The notes under the pieces were generated by a model that was given only the letters and a program-made list of their open reading frames with translations, was not told where the DNA came from and searched no databases. DNA of 64,000 nt, from the NCBI GenBank assembly GCA_002205965.3, contig NADL03000454.1, forward strand, positions 682,001 through 746,000, in the 5' to 3' direction. The position numbers and the translations under genes are program-made. Origin of the DNA: Kappaphycus alvarezii (Eukaryota; Rhodophyta; Florideophyceae; Gigartinales; Solieriaceae). Of this stretch, positions 10,473-22,060 are shown piece by piece; position 1 is the first letter of the stretch, and each line of letters begins with the position of its first letter.

Positions 10473-11690
10473 TCACCAAAAACAGCTCTGCCGGTGGAAG
10501 TACAGTGTGAGTGCCAATTGCACTGCAGTGAGGACCGCATTGAGTTGGCGAACCTCATGAAGAGCCCGATTGGCTCCACTCAAGTGGCGCATTCTGAGAT
10601 CGGAAGTCCATTGCTGCAATGTACTAGATACAAATGCAGCAGGACTTAGAACACTATGCCGAAGCCAATTCAGCTGTCCAGCAAGAGCTTGAAACAGCTT
10701 AAGTTCATCCGGTGAGCATTTAGCTTCTTTATCCTTCCTTCTATTGCGGTCTAATGGGAGTTTGACAATGTTATCCAAATATTCCTTCATTGAGACAATG
10801 ATTTCAAGATCGCTGTCCTGGAAGATGTGGACTCTGTTGAAAACCAAGTTCGAATCAGAAATGAATCTGCCGATCTTAAAAAGTTCGGAAATCGCCACAT
10901 GAAAAGTTTGAATCCTTTGTGCATTTCCAGCCAGGAAAAAGTCATCCACGACTTTAGCAACAATGAGAAGCAGATTTCCAGATGAGTCACGTTTCAGAAA
11001 TAATTGCGGCATTCCAGGGACGCATTCAAGTCCATTGTCGAACATCCATTCTTCGACTGCAAGTTGCCACAAACGGCCTGATTCTACGAGACCGTAAGAA
11101 GGGACGAGGAGCTTCCACACGAAGAAGGTATTCGTAGTCCGTCCTTTGGGAAGGCGGACATAGACGTTGCGATTCAACGGTCCCGATTGGAGAAATGCAC
11201 CAGAGATGTCAATCGTTGTTAGCGAAAGTCGAAGTATCGCTGCAGCGGAAAGAAGAGCCCGTATAACAGGAAACTGAGCCGTTGTCGAGTCCTTACGGAT
11301 GAAATGCTTCTCCTTATCCCTATTCCCGTGTGGAACCAATCTGCACTTCAATTTCAATTTTTCTGATTTTCCATCAATTTTGACTTGGAAGAAACAATGC
11401 GACGATATAAGATTTGCATCTCTAGGCAAGCTTTTAATATTGACTTCCTCGTACGCGTTTTTATCCTTGTAATTGGACTTTCTCTTCGCGATAGATTCGT
11501 CAATAAGCCACCTTGGTGCGATCGAAGCGATTTTGCTTTCCGTCACAGGCTCATCACCAATCGCGATTCGAATTTGGCGAAGTATTGCTTGCTTCTGTGA
11601 CTTCAACTCTTTTGGAAACTTCGTTACTTCCTCAAGAGTGGTACTTCCAACATCTTTGTCCGATCGACTAGTTGGAGTACTCTTGTTTAT
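10473..11690 (-). pseudogene. Copia-2 reverse transcriptase (RVT_2)
   Basis: A 377-codon open frame with LVPHGNRDKEKHFIRKDSTT, LTTIDISGAFLQSGPL (catalytic Asp), LLVPSYGLVESGRLWQ, and VAKVVDDFFLAG, in which the two Asp residues of the active site are intact. It is cut off in the thumb/connection region after ALHEVRQLNAVLTA, so there is no RNase H. The upstream frame joins at VEVDINKSTPTSRSDKDVG near 11690. This is the best preserved RT in the window. Confidence 0.85.
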
Positions 11691-13252
11691 ATCGACTTCG
11701 ACGTTCTTGTACTTTGCCAGATTGGGGAAGTACTCTCAGTCACAAGGAACGATTTTGACTCTGGAACGATTATCCGAGTACTTTCGATGTCACCGATACG
11801 ACTCGAGAACAATGACGAACGATTTTCTTCATTGACATGTTGGTTCTGAAACTTTTCAATCTCTGGTATTGGTCTCGGCGCAGAAGCAGACAGAATGGGT
11901 GCAGCAGCAACAGAATCACCTTCTTCATCCAAAGGGTTCTGATTCTCCTGCCCTTGTTCTGAATGTTCGATACTGTCCAACTCTTGCAAAAGAGATGAAG
12001 CTGGGTAAAGCTGTATGCCCTCGTATGCGAATTTCAGCCGTTTACCGTTTCCGTATTTGCTCCGAATGAGCTCCACGAAATATTCTTTTGCGTTTTGGAC
12101 GTATCCCAAATTCCAAATAACATGTATTGTTTGCTTCCCAAAGAAATATACTGGAGTTCCACGTCTGAGATTGTTTGAGGGAACAGTTTTTGGTGATCGA
12201 GATTCCAGCATCTTTGAGAGCGTGCGGCGTGCGACTGGCTCATAATGAGCGTCAATTAACTCAGAATCCACTGGCATCTGTGGTAAGCCAAGGATAGATG
12301 GTGTGTATCCTCTCGCAAGCTCAAAGGAACTGACACGATTGTTTCCACGAAGAAGATTCGTCGCAAGAACAGCTCTTGACACTATTTCTTGAGCTATGAA
12401 TGAAGAACCCTTCGTGTTTCGTTCGTGAAGTGCATCCTTGAGAATACGCAGTGACATCTGACACAGAGTGAAGTTTGCACTTTCTACTGAACCAATTTTG
12501 CTGTGTCTCCTCGCAGGGCGAGGTTTCGGTTTGATGTCATGTTTTTGCAACGTTTTGCAAAAATCATCATTATCGAGTTCCTAATCAAACGATATTGATG
12601 CAGGGGCTCCACTCACCGCGATCCAGTGATTTTCAAGTAGCCTTGCAGCTTCTTTCATATCCCTGGTCGACACAACGACTGCGTTGCAAAAGCGTGAAGC
12701 CAGATATTTCATATGGAATATTGGGTACTTCATTAATTCAACCACGTACATGAAATCGATTTGCAGGTCCTCGTTAAAGGTTCGAAACGGACTCCGCAAG
12801 GATATCTTGTACACGTTTAGTGGCCTTCCAATCGTCTTGCAGTCAGGGAACTTTTGCACAACTGCTTCTAGAGCTTGCTCCAAGACTGGAGAAAGAAGTC
12901 CGCCCCGTTTGCAGAGATCTCTCATGTCCTTCAGAGGTAAGTGCGAGTACAGGTGAAGTTTTGATGCGAAGCATTTCCCAGATTTTCCCATGAAGCGCGA
13001 AATTTTGTTACTTTGGTTGTCAAAATCTCCTTTTGTTCCAAGCAGAGCCCGCTGTGTCGCAAGATAGCTTTGGAATTTGGATATTTGGCTCATGAAAACA
13101 TGAAGGTGAGTTCGAGTTTCTCTACCCTCAGCAACGTAGATTGGAAGCACTATTTTGCTATCCAATCCCTCGAAAACACCTAGTGTTATTGTAAGAACAC
13201 GAGGTGTTTGTGAATTGAGTACATCTGACTTGCTCAAGACACAACTGGGCAC
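11687..13252 (-). pseudogene. Copia-2 integrase region
   Basis: The zinc-finger part reads KLHLYSHLPLKDMRDLCKRG and ends in a PDCKT motif. The core has LQIDFMYVVELMK (first Asp), the end of the second strand (APASISFD) and RPARRHSKIGSVESANFTL with the third acidic residue. One in-frame TAG at about 12578 separates the two long frames, which are in the same phase. After the core comes a charged linker up to about 11690, where a single frame change leads into the RT. Confidence 0.8.
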
Positions 13253-14291
13253 ATAATTGTAGTATGCGTAGTGTCAACGAGGGAGAGTGAGGAAGGAAGG
13301 CACAGTGAACGGGTACAAAAGCTCCCGGGATGCCGTTGCAGTCCCATATTTGGTGTGTGTTTATTTAGCCCTATTGCCGTAGATAATTGACACACAGGTT
13401 GGCAGATAGTCCGATTGACCGTTTTTTCTCTACCTCTGTTGTCTATCCTATCGCCCCGATCGAACGGAGAGCTCTGCCTTATGTAGCTGCTCGCATGGTA
13501 ATATAGGAGTGGTAATAGCTCGATAAGTACTGTATTACCGGTAGCACTATACACCAGTACTGCTACCTATCAAATACGGCACAACTCATCACACTCGCCA
13601 AATCACTGTAGTCGAGGCTCGCGATTGCACACGACCGTTTGGACAGTATGCGCTGTACGATTGTACAGTATGAACTGTACAACAGGTTACCCTACTTACA
13701 GTATTCCTAATCTGCAATTGCTCTTGGCAGGAAAATGAAGTATACTGTACCAACCCATTTAAGTAAAAACCCAGACCCTTATTTTTGATGATATCTTTAG
13801 AGATATTTTGCAATTTTATCTAGAAATCTGCTAATCGCGTCCTTTTGCGTGGTTCTTTAAAATGTCAAAAGGGTTTCGCATAAAACTAATTTTATCGATT
13901 AAACTTATGAAAAAGGCTACCAGAGAGGGGGAAATTCGTATGCGAGCATCCTTCATTAAACTGAATTTATACAGAACGTGAGCAAAGGAAGGATTTTAGT
14001 AGGCTATTTTCTTCCCCTGGTCCTCTAAAATTGCCGCACACCGGATTCGCATGCTTTGAGCGAGCTTATAAAACATGTTGCGACTTATTTTTATCCATTC
14101 ATCCAAAATGCTATTTCCTAGAGCTTCCAGGGCCTCATATTGACGTTTATCGTGATAATCACGCCGCGCAGGCAACGGGGGGAAATTTGGGGTGTTTTTA
14201 ATGCATGAAAAATATGGTCAGCTGTTCCCTAAGAGATGTCGTGATGGTAAATGCTTACAATATAAAGGGTTGGCGGGAAGTTGTCAAAACG
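13253..14291. other. Gene-free spacer
   Basis: I see no coding signature on either strand. It holds scattered TACAGTA/TACTGTA units, densest at 13643-13680, and otherwise unremarkable sequence of rising AT content. Confidence 0.5.
13643..13680. repeat. TA-CAG/CTG ladder, loose
   Basis: Several CAGTA and CTGTA units with intervening bases. Confidence 0.4.
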
Positions 14292-14738
14292 CTAGAAAAC
14301 TGACGGGAGGCCGGCCAACAGGCACGCTTCATTGGACATTACTGCTGCTGCGGCATGACGCTGTGTTAATATTTCTTTGACCTTTGCGTAGGTCTCCCTT
14401 GCCCTCGTAGCGACGTTGCGTGCGACGTCGGTTAGCAACGCGTGGGAGTCCGGGTGCCATCCCCCGAGGGTAGAGATAGGGACGGGCACTAGCCTACTTC
14501 CGGCGGAAGACGCGATAAAGGACTCGTATCTTCTGTGTTTCGCCGTTCTTGCCGCGTTAAGCGAGGTGAGTGGGTTGAATGTCCTCACTCTCCTGTTCGA
14601 GGGCGCTAGTGGGTTGACAAAGGTGACGTCGAAGAAGTCTGTTCTGCCGGTTCGTCCCATTGCGCGAATATCAGGTCTTGTGCGGTGGACCCCTTCTCGC
14701 GGCTCGATGACTGGATGTCGCGCGGCTTTCGACCACAT
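14292..14738 (-). pseudogene. Retroelement C-terminal endonuclease-like domain, copy C
   Basis: An open frame of 148 codons with RPDIRAMGRTGRTDFFDVTF and VNPLAPS, a long gap, a KHRRYES motif and VPVPISTLGGWHPDS. The order D...DVT-x-x-P...K/RxY...P-ISTxGGW is the pattern of the PD-(D/E)XK-like domain that ends many non-LTR retroelement proteins. The frame has no stops, but no reverse transcriptase lies upstream. A clear relative sits at 45965-46430. It probably cut target DNA in a full element. Confidence 0.5.
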
Positions 14739-14855
14739 CTTTCATGCATTACAATAGCCCCCAAAAATCCCCATTTTAAGAAAATAATTTTAGAATACTT
14801 TTAAGGAATTTTTCACGTACTACAGTCACCTACCGTACCTACTCTACAGGTGCTT

Positions 14856-14872
14856 TACTGTACAGTACGGTA
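14856..14872. repeat. TA-CAG/CTG ladder next to the Tc1 element
   Basis: TA-CTG-TA-CAG-TA-CGG-TA, 19 bases from the left TA of the Tc1/mariner element. Confidence 0.6.
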
Positions 14873-14892
14873 TCTCTGATGAATTACAGGTA

Positions 14893-14927
14893 CAGTGCGA
14901 GACAAAAATATAGCACACCCCCATTAC
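14893..14927 (+). repeat. Tc1/mariner left terminal inverted repeat
   Basis: It starts CAGTGCGAGACAAAAATA and pairs with the complement of 16406-16440. TA precedes it. Confidence 0.85.
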
Positions 14928-15076
14928 TTGCAGCAACGACACTCTGAAGAAAAAATATGACCAATGGCATTTATCTGAGCATTCGTAAGATATGGTAAGC
15001 CATTTTTTATATTCGGACATTTCTTTTTTATTTTTAGCACAAAGGCTAACTGAGAGGGTGGCAAAAACATAGAACA

Positions 15077-16118
15077 CTACCTCAGTTTACTAAGATTGTA
15101 GGGACTACCAACGACTTCAAAGTCAGTTTTGTTTCCTCTCGTTACCAAGACTTGATTTATGCGCTTTAGCATGCTGTGGAGCAAGTTATTGAGATATTCA
15201 GGGCCAATTTTGCCCCATTCTTCCAAAATGGAGTTGCGAAGGTCTCCAACATGATTAAACTGATTTCCGTTGGCATTAACCATGCGAGCTAGCAACCCCC
15301 AAACGTTCTCTGTAGGGTTCAAATCCTGACTCTTAGCTGGCCACACCACAACATTTATGTTCTGAGCAGTAAACCAGTCTTCAGTAAGCTATGATCGATG
15401 AAAAGATGTGTTGTCCTGCTGATATTGCCGCAATTCAGGGTAAGAAACCTCTGCAAACAGAAGTAAATCGTCCTTCATCGTTTTCACATACTTCTCCGCG
15501 TTTTGTCGCCCACTGGTAATTGCTAAACGTCTTTTCCCTGCCACTAAAAGGGCATTCCAAACCATAACAGATACCCCACTCATTTGACGCTTTGACAAAA
15601 CTGTCTCCTCCCCACAAAAATCGTGTCAATAAGACTTAAATCCATCCGGAACCTCCATGTTGAACTTCATTTCGTCAGAGAAGAAGAATCGGGCCCAATC
15701 TTCAGTTCTGCATGGGGCATGGTCTACGCCCCACTTTGTCTATTTTTTCCATGAGATGCAGTGGCCGTTGGATACCTTTCACAGTAGCCTTCTTAAACTT
15801 CATGGACGGAGAACGGGAAAGGACTCGGAGCGTTGTGCGCTTCGAAACAGGTAGGGAAAGGTTTTTGTGGATATCTTTAGCTGTACTATGTCCTTTTCGT
15901 GCTTTTCTGACAATAAGGTGTTCTGCTGCTGGAGTCAGTTTTCGGGGCCGCCCAAGGGACTTTTTCTTCCCGTAGTTAGTTGTATCCTGTAAGAAGGACG
16001 CAACAACCTTCCGAGACCTGTCTAACCTCTTGAAAATCTTAGAGCCCGACCATTTGTCCTCATGGAATGATGAAATTCTAGCTTGTTCCGATTCTGTGAG
16101 TTTACAGGCTTTTACCAT
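15077..16118 (-). pseudogene. Tc1/mariner transposase (DD34E), inactivated
   Basis: The N-terminal part (15702-16118) has the paired helix-turn-helix region with GRPRKLTPAAEHLIVRKARK. In a second frame the catalytic part has FFFSDEMKFN (first Asp), then QYQQDN (second Asp) and SQDLNPTENVWG (third, Glu). Counting through one TAG, 34 residues separate the second Asp and the Glu, the Tc1 DD34E spacing. One frame change near 15700, one TGA (in a position that is normally Trp, near 15630) and one TAG (near 15388) make it inactive. The intact terminal repeats mean it could still be moved by a transposase supplied elsewhere. Confidence 0.85.
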
Positions 16119-16405
16119 GATAAGTTGCCTTCAAACTTTGCACGGGATCGGGAGATGCCCGTTTTATGAATTTAATTCATACAGACGATCACAGTTTTGT
16201 TTAATTTTGGCGCAATGCAGTGGTTTGCTTCAAGTGAGCTATGTTTATGTCACCCTCTGAAGTAGCCTTTTTGTAATAACTGAAAAAGGATGCTTTCACA
16301 TCAATCGTAGCCTTATATGGGTCTTTTGGATAGCAATTGAACACTATTGGCCAGTTTTTCTTTTCATATATTTGAGCATTTTTTAGGCGAATACAGTATT
16401 GCCTC

Positions 16406-16440
16406 AGTTGGGGGGTGGGCTTTATTTTTGTCGTGCACTG
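16406..16440 (-). repeat. Tc1/mariner right terminal inverted repeat
   Basis: Read inward on the minus strand it starts CAGTGCACGACAAAAATA. TA follows it on the plus strand. Confidence 0.85.
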
Positions 16441-16442
16441 TA

Positions 16443-17018
16443 CTTTAGCTGAAATCTGCTTGAGCAAAAGCCCACAATTGCCGTCGGATGCTTTCGTACT
16501 GTAAGTTGCTACCAAAAACAAGCACAGTAATGTACATTGTCCTGTAACGTACAGTATGTACAGCACTACTGATCGCGTTCCGCGTGAAAAGCTAAAAGAA
16601 GAAAAAATTTGATCCCTTGAGTAGATCAAGACCGACTTGAATGCCGCCGCTAATTCACAACATAAGCCTCATTCGAGGTTGTTTTGCCAACTACCGCACT
16701 ATTCTTTATTCAGTGTGAGCGTACTGTACTGCACTGTGCCATCCCAGAGTGCTCAACCCAACTTTATTCAAAATCTTGTAGCGGTCCACCGTCGTACTGA
16801 CTCTAATCGTATCCGCAGCGCGAGCCAAAAGCAGATATCTATACGATTCAGCGCACTCCAATCAAGTCAGAGTGGTCTTCGAGCTGGTCACGACACGGAC
16901 ATCGAGATTTATTTGCCATCCCACTTCACAACAAAATCCTCACACTGCCCCTGGCCTTCCCTCAAAAGCGGGCAACCCTCAGACACTAGTCTTCCCCCTG
17001 TCCCGTGCGACCCTTGAC
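16443..17018 (+). promoter_or_regulatory. RPB5 upstream region
   Basis: From the right TA of the Tc1 element to the RPB5 start. It contains a small TA-CTG/CAG ladder (16722-16738) and becomes C/T-rich over the last 100 bases. No clear TATA box is seen. Confidence 0.35.
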
Positions 17019-17669
17019 ATGGAGGCCGCAACAGATCAGGAAATTTCCCGCCTCTTCCGCGTACGACGCACAGTCTTGGAGCTGCTAAGGGATAGAGGGT
17101 ACGCCGTGCTGGATGAGGAGGAGGACTTGCGTCAACCGCCCGAAGTTTTTAAAAGCGAGTTTGCAACCAACAATTACAACAGGGAATCATTAACCCTTCT
17201 TCGTCAGAAACGAGACAACGCGAACGACCAGATCTACGTCTTTTTCCCAGATGAACAACGCAACAAACTCCTCGGAGTCAAGCCTATCTCAGACAAGGCA
17301 GAACGTATGGAGAAGGACGGTGTTCGTAGCGCTATCATTATTTTGCAAACAGGTCTCACCCCGTATGCCAAGAGCGCTGTGGAAAAGTTGAGCGCCGGCG
17401 AAATGTGTAAGATGGAAGTATTCTTGGAGAATGAGCTCATTGTCAATATTACCAAACATGTTCTTGTTCCTCGCCACGAAGTCCTGCCCGACGAGGCCAA
17501 ACGCGCTTTGCTACGACGCTACAAGTTGAAGGAAAGTCAGTTGCCGCGTATCCAAAAGTCAGACCCTATTGCAAGGTACTACGGGCTCTCACATGGTCAG
17601 GTCGTCAAGATTACTCGTCCATCGGAAACAGCAGGTCGATACGTTACCTACAGGCTCTGCGTCGGTTAG
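17019..17669 (+). CDS.  Confidence 0.
   Translation: MEAATDQEISRLFRVRRTVLELLRDRGYAVLDEEEDLRQPPEVFKSEFATNNYNRESLTLLRQKRDNANDQIYVFFPDEQRNKLLGVKPISDKAERMEKDGVRSAIIILQTGLTPYAKSAVEKLSAGEMCKMEVFLENELIVNITKHVLVPRHEVLPDEAKRALLRRYKLKESQLPRIQKSDPIARYYGLSHGQVVKITRPSETAGRYVTYRLCVG
17019..17669 (+). CDS. RPB5: RNA polymerases I, II and III subunit RPABC1 (RPB5)
   Basis: The 216-residue product is the shared RPB5 subunit of the three nuclear RNA polymerases. The N-terminal jaw domain (about residues 5-140) starts with the helix FRVRRTVLELLRDRGYAVLD. The C-terminal assembly domain, shared with archaeal subunit H, has HEVLPDEAKRALLRRYKLKE, SQLPRIQKSDPIARYYGLS and RPSETAGRYVTYRL, all nearly as in yeast and human. 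I chose the ATG at 17019, not the earlier frame opening at 16872, because it gives the usual family length (205-215) and follows a C/T-rich leader. There is no intron. It converges on XPO1, with about 270 bases between the stop codons. The stop is TAG. Confidence 0.97.
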   Translation: MEAATDQEISRLFRVRRTVLELLRDRGYAVLDEEEDLRQPPEVFKSEFATNNYNRESLTLLRQKRDNANDQIYVFFPDEQRNKLLGVKPISDKAERMEKDGVRSAIIILQTGLTPYAKSAVEKLSAGEMCKMEVFLENELIVNITKHVLVPRHEVLPDEAKRALLRRYKLKESQLPRIQKSDPIARYYGLSHGQVVKITRPSETAGRYVTYRLCVG

Positions 17670-17943
17670 ATATCGACCATGTACAGCAGGTTAATAGAAT
17701 ACTATCCGTCTCAAGTTGTGATACTATTAAACTGGTTTTGCATTTTTGTACTGCAGGTTTACATCGAGTCCCTACAAACAAGCCTGAAATGCATCGAAAA
17801 TGATAAACTACCGTTGCCTGACCAGTAGGCGTTACGTTCAGAAAATGCGTCTGGAAGTGGAAACGACAGAACGAACAACCTGCTTCTAGTTCGACCGCTG
17901 AGGCAATTCTGGTAGCAACTGAATGTGTCTTACGCGTTCGCAC

Positions 17944-20900
17944 TCAGAAGTTTGTAGGTGCCACTAGTCCTGGCGTCCTTGCGATTCTCTCGCTTTCGGC
18001 CTTCTGCTTCTCTATTGCGTGCATCTGCTTTTCCTCGTCAAACAGGTCAGTGTTGTCTCCACCTGAAAACTCTTTGGTTTGGACGAGGAAATCCCTCAAG
18101 TGACCTTTGAAGCTCTTCTCGTCTGTACCGGAAACCAACTTTTTCACAATCTCGTTCACCTGAGAATCAGTTAAGTTCGGGAATGCCTCCTTTAGAATCT
18201 TCAGCAGGTGATTCAGCAGATATACAGCGTTGTCAGGTGCGGAAGTGCCATTTCCAGTGGCTAAGGCTAGTTCCGATTGCTGCGATTGGTCCCAAATAGG
18301 CTCAGAAATGCGACCCGACCCAACCGCGGAGATCAAATGCATGAGGATCTGGGCATGAAGTCTGAAACCAGGTCTGTGGAATGTATCAGTTAGAACCGAC
18401 AAAATATCGTTCAGAATTGACTTGAAGTACATTTTGTAAAAGTAGTTGAGGTTTTGCGGCGAGTTATCAACGTTTCGCAGCATTTCGAGAAGAATTTGGA
18501 GTCCAGTTTCCGCGACATTGCGCTCTGTATGCTTGAACGCCCACACAATAGCGTTGATAACGATTCGAAACTCCGCTTCAGCTGCCGCAGGGATTTTCGT
18601 CGAGTGCGAACAACGACGAGAAATTATGCTGATTGATTGATCTAAGCAGCAAGAAGAAGTTGATGCGTGCATCTGGAAAGTCCTCAAAGTTATTCTTGAT
18701 CATATCAAGAGTGCAACCTACGAGCGACTTGAAAATCACAGTAACAGCACCATTCGTCAGGCTGCCTTTCATGTAACTCACAACTGTGGGAGAACAAGGA
18801 AAGCACTGCGGGTTCTCTAGCATCAGGGACTGAGGTGTAGTAGTCAGCAAGAACGGGCTCTGTCAGCGGTTCGATCACATTCGATCGTATTTGATCTCTG
18901 TCCTTGTCTTGAGAAGTGCTTATGCAGACCTCGATAACTCGGAGGACTTCTCGCTTAACCGCACGCATATTGCGAAAGTCTGCGGTTTTTGTTGCATACG
19001 GCCCACCTTTCACCACCTCCCTCTGTATGAGACCTGAGTATGCCGTGTAGATCTTTAGCATACCGGCATAAATCCACTTCAGTTGAACAAGATAGGGAGA
19101 CCCAAGTGACATGGCAACGCGCGAGTTTGTGCGAAGGATGCTCGAAAAGTTCTTCATCTTATCACGTTGACGCAAAAATTCCTCAGAAATAGATGCTGAA
19201 TACAACAGTTGCTGCCAGCTGCTATTCGGTAGTTCGAAAAGCTTCATTATAAGCTTTCTGCCTGCGCCGGGATCAACCTCGCTTCCAATAATGCATCCGC
19301 ATGACTCGTAGAAAGATTGAATTTGATGAGTCTCAAGCTTCTGAATAATGTCAGGCAATGTGTCCAACATCTCAACAATAAAAGGGCGGTTCTCACCAGG
19401 TTGACGGGCGACAAACTTATGTCTACACTTTTGTGCAATTTTCAAAAACGTGTCGCAAGCCATGTCTTGAACTCCGGGATGTGTCTCGTGCATGAACTCA
19501 AAGAGTTTGTTGACAACTGTTTTCAAAAACTTCCAGTGTGCTCGCAGAAACCTCGGGTACTGCCCTACCACGTACATAATATTCGACGCAACAACGGCCT
19601 TGTTGTCCTTGCCGCGCTTGATCTCACACAGCTGCAGCAGCTCCTTGATAACAGTCACAAGGAACTTGCGTTCTTCCTCCTCGCCCATGGCTCCAGAGAT
19701 ACTCCCGATTGCCCAGCAAAGTGTGTTCAGATTGTTCCACGACCACTCCGAATTGTCTATTTGCATAGCCAGCTTTGAAAGCATAATGCTCTCCGTATTG
19801 GTAGTGTCGAGATGAGTTAAAAACACCAGTGTTTCGCGCATAGTCTTGTACAATGCAATCGCATCCGTATCCTTGGTAGTTTCCCGAACAATCTCACCGT
19901 TATCGTCCTCCACGATGAGGACCTCCTCCGGTTTTGCCATGCGCGAGATAACAACGTGGCGCACCTCCACGAGAATTGGGGCATAAAAGGCTCGTTTTGG
20001 AGTAACAATGTTGACACCGGCGTTGGCAGCGCTGATACCACCCATACCGGTTGGCGCGGCTTGAATATCCCTGGAATTGGTCAACAGTAAGGGGCGGTTA
20101 CGACCACCCGATGCCGGAATGTGACACTCGTTATCATAGAGATCTGAGGCGAGACGAAACCACCACTCTAGGCACGTCTTGAATACCTCGACGTCCGGAA
20201 CTCGTGAAATTTTAACGAGGTACTCATGGGCATAACGGACCGCATCGGCAAGTTCGTTTCCACTTTCCACGTCCAAAAGGGATATGTGAACGCGGAAGAA
20301 ACCCGTGAAGAACAAGGCCAAATTCATTACAAAACCTTGCGCTTCGTCATCGGCGTCCTGATACGCGGCAGCAATATTGGCGTTAGGCGGTAAAACACGG
20401 ACAAGATGCTTGACAAATGACAGAAACAGTAGTCGGAATCGGTCGTCATACTTTGCAAGTGTGGTTCCTGACAAAGACCCAATCTCAACCAAACACGGCA
20501 ATGTGTAGTGACGTAGGGAAGGTACGCTCATAAATCCAACAAGGGTTTCGATAAGCTGCGTTTCAAATATATACCCGAGGGGAATCCAAGAGAGGAACTT
20601 TTCAAGCGTCTTTAGAGTTGCGACGAGCAGAGCAGGTCGAGAGTGTTGTAGATCGGCTGAGGAGGAAAAGACATACTGACATAGTTGAAAAACGCGAGAA
20701 AAGTCATCATTGAACTGCGTTTTTAACTTGGTAATCTTCTCCTGGGTCATTTGCCCGGTTGAAAACTCGAATACTTCCTCAGAAAGCAGTCGTAGAATCT
20801 CCATGTTGTTCTCGCAGAGAGACACGCTGCTTCTGCTGGCGCCGACGATTTCGGTCATGAAGGATTCCCAATTCGCCGGCCACTCTTGTTTTACAATCTG

Positions 20901-21281
20901 AACCAGAATGAGGTTCAACTTTGAGATGAAAACACCTTCACGATGAAGGCTTTCGTCCGTCTCGCTCAACTTGATAACCTTGCCCACGACGTAATTGCGA
21001 ATGCTTTCACTGGTGGATCGCGGCAGTGTCTTCCATCGATAGCGAATAAGCTTCTCTAGGATCTGGAGGGCGAAAAACTTTGCATTGATGGAGGAACCTG
21101 GATAATCGAGAACCTTGTCAACACGGATCCATGCATTTGGCATTTCCTGTAGACTGGTGAGAAGAGCCTGAGCTGCGTTGCGCTCGGTAGCATTCGGAGA
21201 GGTGTAGAGGAGGGACATTGGCTGCTCCAGGAGTTTGACGTACTCATCGTCAGGTAGAGTGGGATCGGAGAGACGGTCCAT
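17944..21281 (-). CDS. XPO1: Exportin-1 (CRM1), two single-base frame breaks
   Basis: Nuclear export receptor for leucine-rich NES cargo, working with RanGTP. The N-terminal CRIME/importin-beta region (FFALQILEKLIRYRWKTLPR; VKQEWPANWESFM) is followed by HEAT repeats. The NES-cleft segment LLQLCEIKRGKDNKAVVASN carries the Cys (about residue 552, codon 19626-19628) equivalent to human Cys528, the leptomycin B target. Then come NIMYVVGQYPRFLRAHWKFL, FECTL-like CTLDMIKNNFEDFPDARINF and IVWAFKHTERNVAETGLQIL. The C-terminus HLRDFLVQTKEFSGGDN is complete. Length is about 1110 codons against 1071 in human. The start at 21281 (MDRLSDPTLPDDEYVK) is preferred over an upstream extension of low complexity. 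The frame breaks at 18788-18790 and 18590-18592; each is cured by one base fewer in a three-base run, so an assembly error is likely. Confidence 0.95.
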
Positions 21282-22060
21282 TTCGGAATCGGAACTTGGA
21301 CGTGTAAGGTTGCGAATTAGTATGGCAGCGGGAGGCAAAAAAAGAGGATACAGCTGCGGGATGGACGCTAAGGGCAGGGAGGGTGGTAACAGTACCGGAG
21401 AAAGGAGTGGAAACGGGACGAAGCTGTGACGGGTGGATGACGATGACAGGATAGGCAAGTGGGGATTGCGGTAAGTGAGGGCGGGGGTAAAGCGGCGTCT
21501 CAGTTGGAGTTTGAGGTTGTGTTGATAGAAAAGGGGGTGGGGAGGGGGATGTGAGGATTTGAAGCGGTGAGGCAGAGGATCGGGCAGGTGATGGAGGAGT
21601 GGAGTAGATTGCTAAGATGTGTGTTGGCGAGGGGTTTGAAATATAGTTGGGAAAAGGCAAGGTTGTGAGGCGAGATGAGGGACGGGGCGCGGTTGGGCCG
21701 TCGGTAGAAACAGTGCGAATGTTCGACTGGGTAGACGGCGACAACGGTCGGTGTAGATGGGCTGGAGCGGAGGGCTTCGCGTTATGTCTGTTCAAAGCTG
21801 TGGAGTGGGTGGGGCCGGTTGGTAGAGTGCGGTAGGGCCGAATATGGATCAAAAGTACAAAGTCTGGTACTGTTGCGACGTAGAGCTCTATTTTAGAAAA
21901 AATCAAGATAAAACCATAAACAAGTCTCTTCTTCCGGAACAATCGCTGCACACGTGACAATATGGGGCGGGGCACCCTATTCGCAACATTCTTTTTTTTT
22001 TGAAAAAAAAATTGCCCTTTTGCAATCTGTTTGTGCACAAATATATCTGCCACAGTCCAA
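21282..22060 (-). promoter_or_regulatory. XPO1 leader and promoter region
   Basis: On the minus strand this is strongly C/T-rich from about 21830 to 21282. A frame stays open through it but has the composition of a leader (Ser/Pro/Thr runs), not of a protein. No TATA box is evident. Confidence 0.4.

Larger units (their letters stand above)
10473..13252 (-). mobile_element. Ty1/Copia retrotransposon 2 (truncated at both ends)
   Basis: The same family as Copia-1 and in the same orientation, but it begins inside the protease/pre-integrase region and stops before RNase H. gag, LTRs and the RNase H tail are absent. A TA-CTG-TA-CAG ladder sits at its 3' break (10420-10436). Confidence 0.85.
14893..16440 (-). 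mobile_element. Tc1/mariner element with both TIRs and TA duplication
   Basis: The left end (CAGTGCGAGACAAAAATA...) and the complement of the right end (CAGTGCACGACAAAAATA...) match over about 35 bases with few differences, ending in a shared ACCCCC. TA lies directly outside each end (14891-14892 and 16441-16442), the expected target duplication. The element is 1548 bases long and holds one transposase gene on the minus strand. The ends begin with CAG, so excision should leave CAG or CTG between two TAs. Confidence 0.9.

Noticed and set aside
16872..17018. N-terminal extension of RPB5
   Set aside because: The extension is not part of the family and has leader-like composition.
16872..17669. 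A duplicate entry with the same borders as RPB5 and an empty call in the feature list
   Set aside because: It is a blank placeholder with confidence 0 and should be ignored; the valid annotation is the RPB5 CDS entry.
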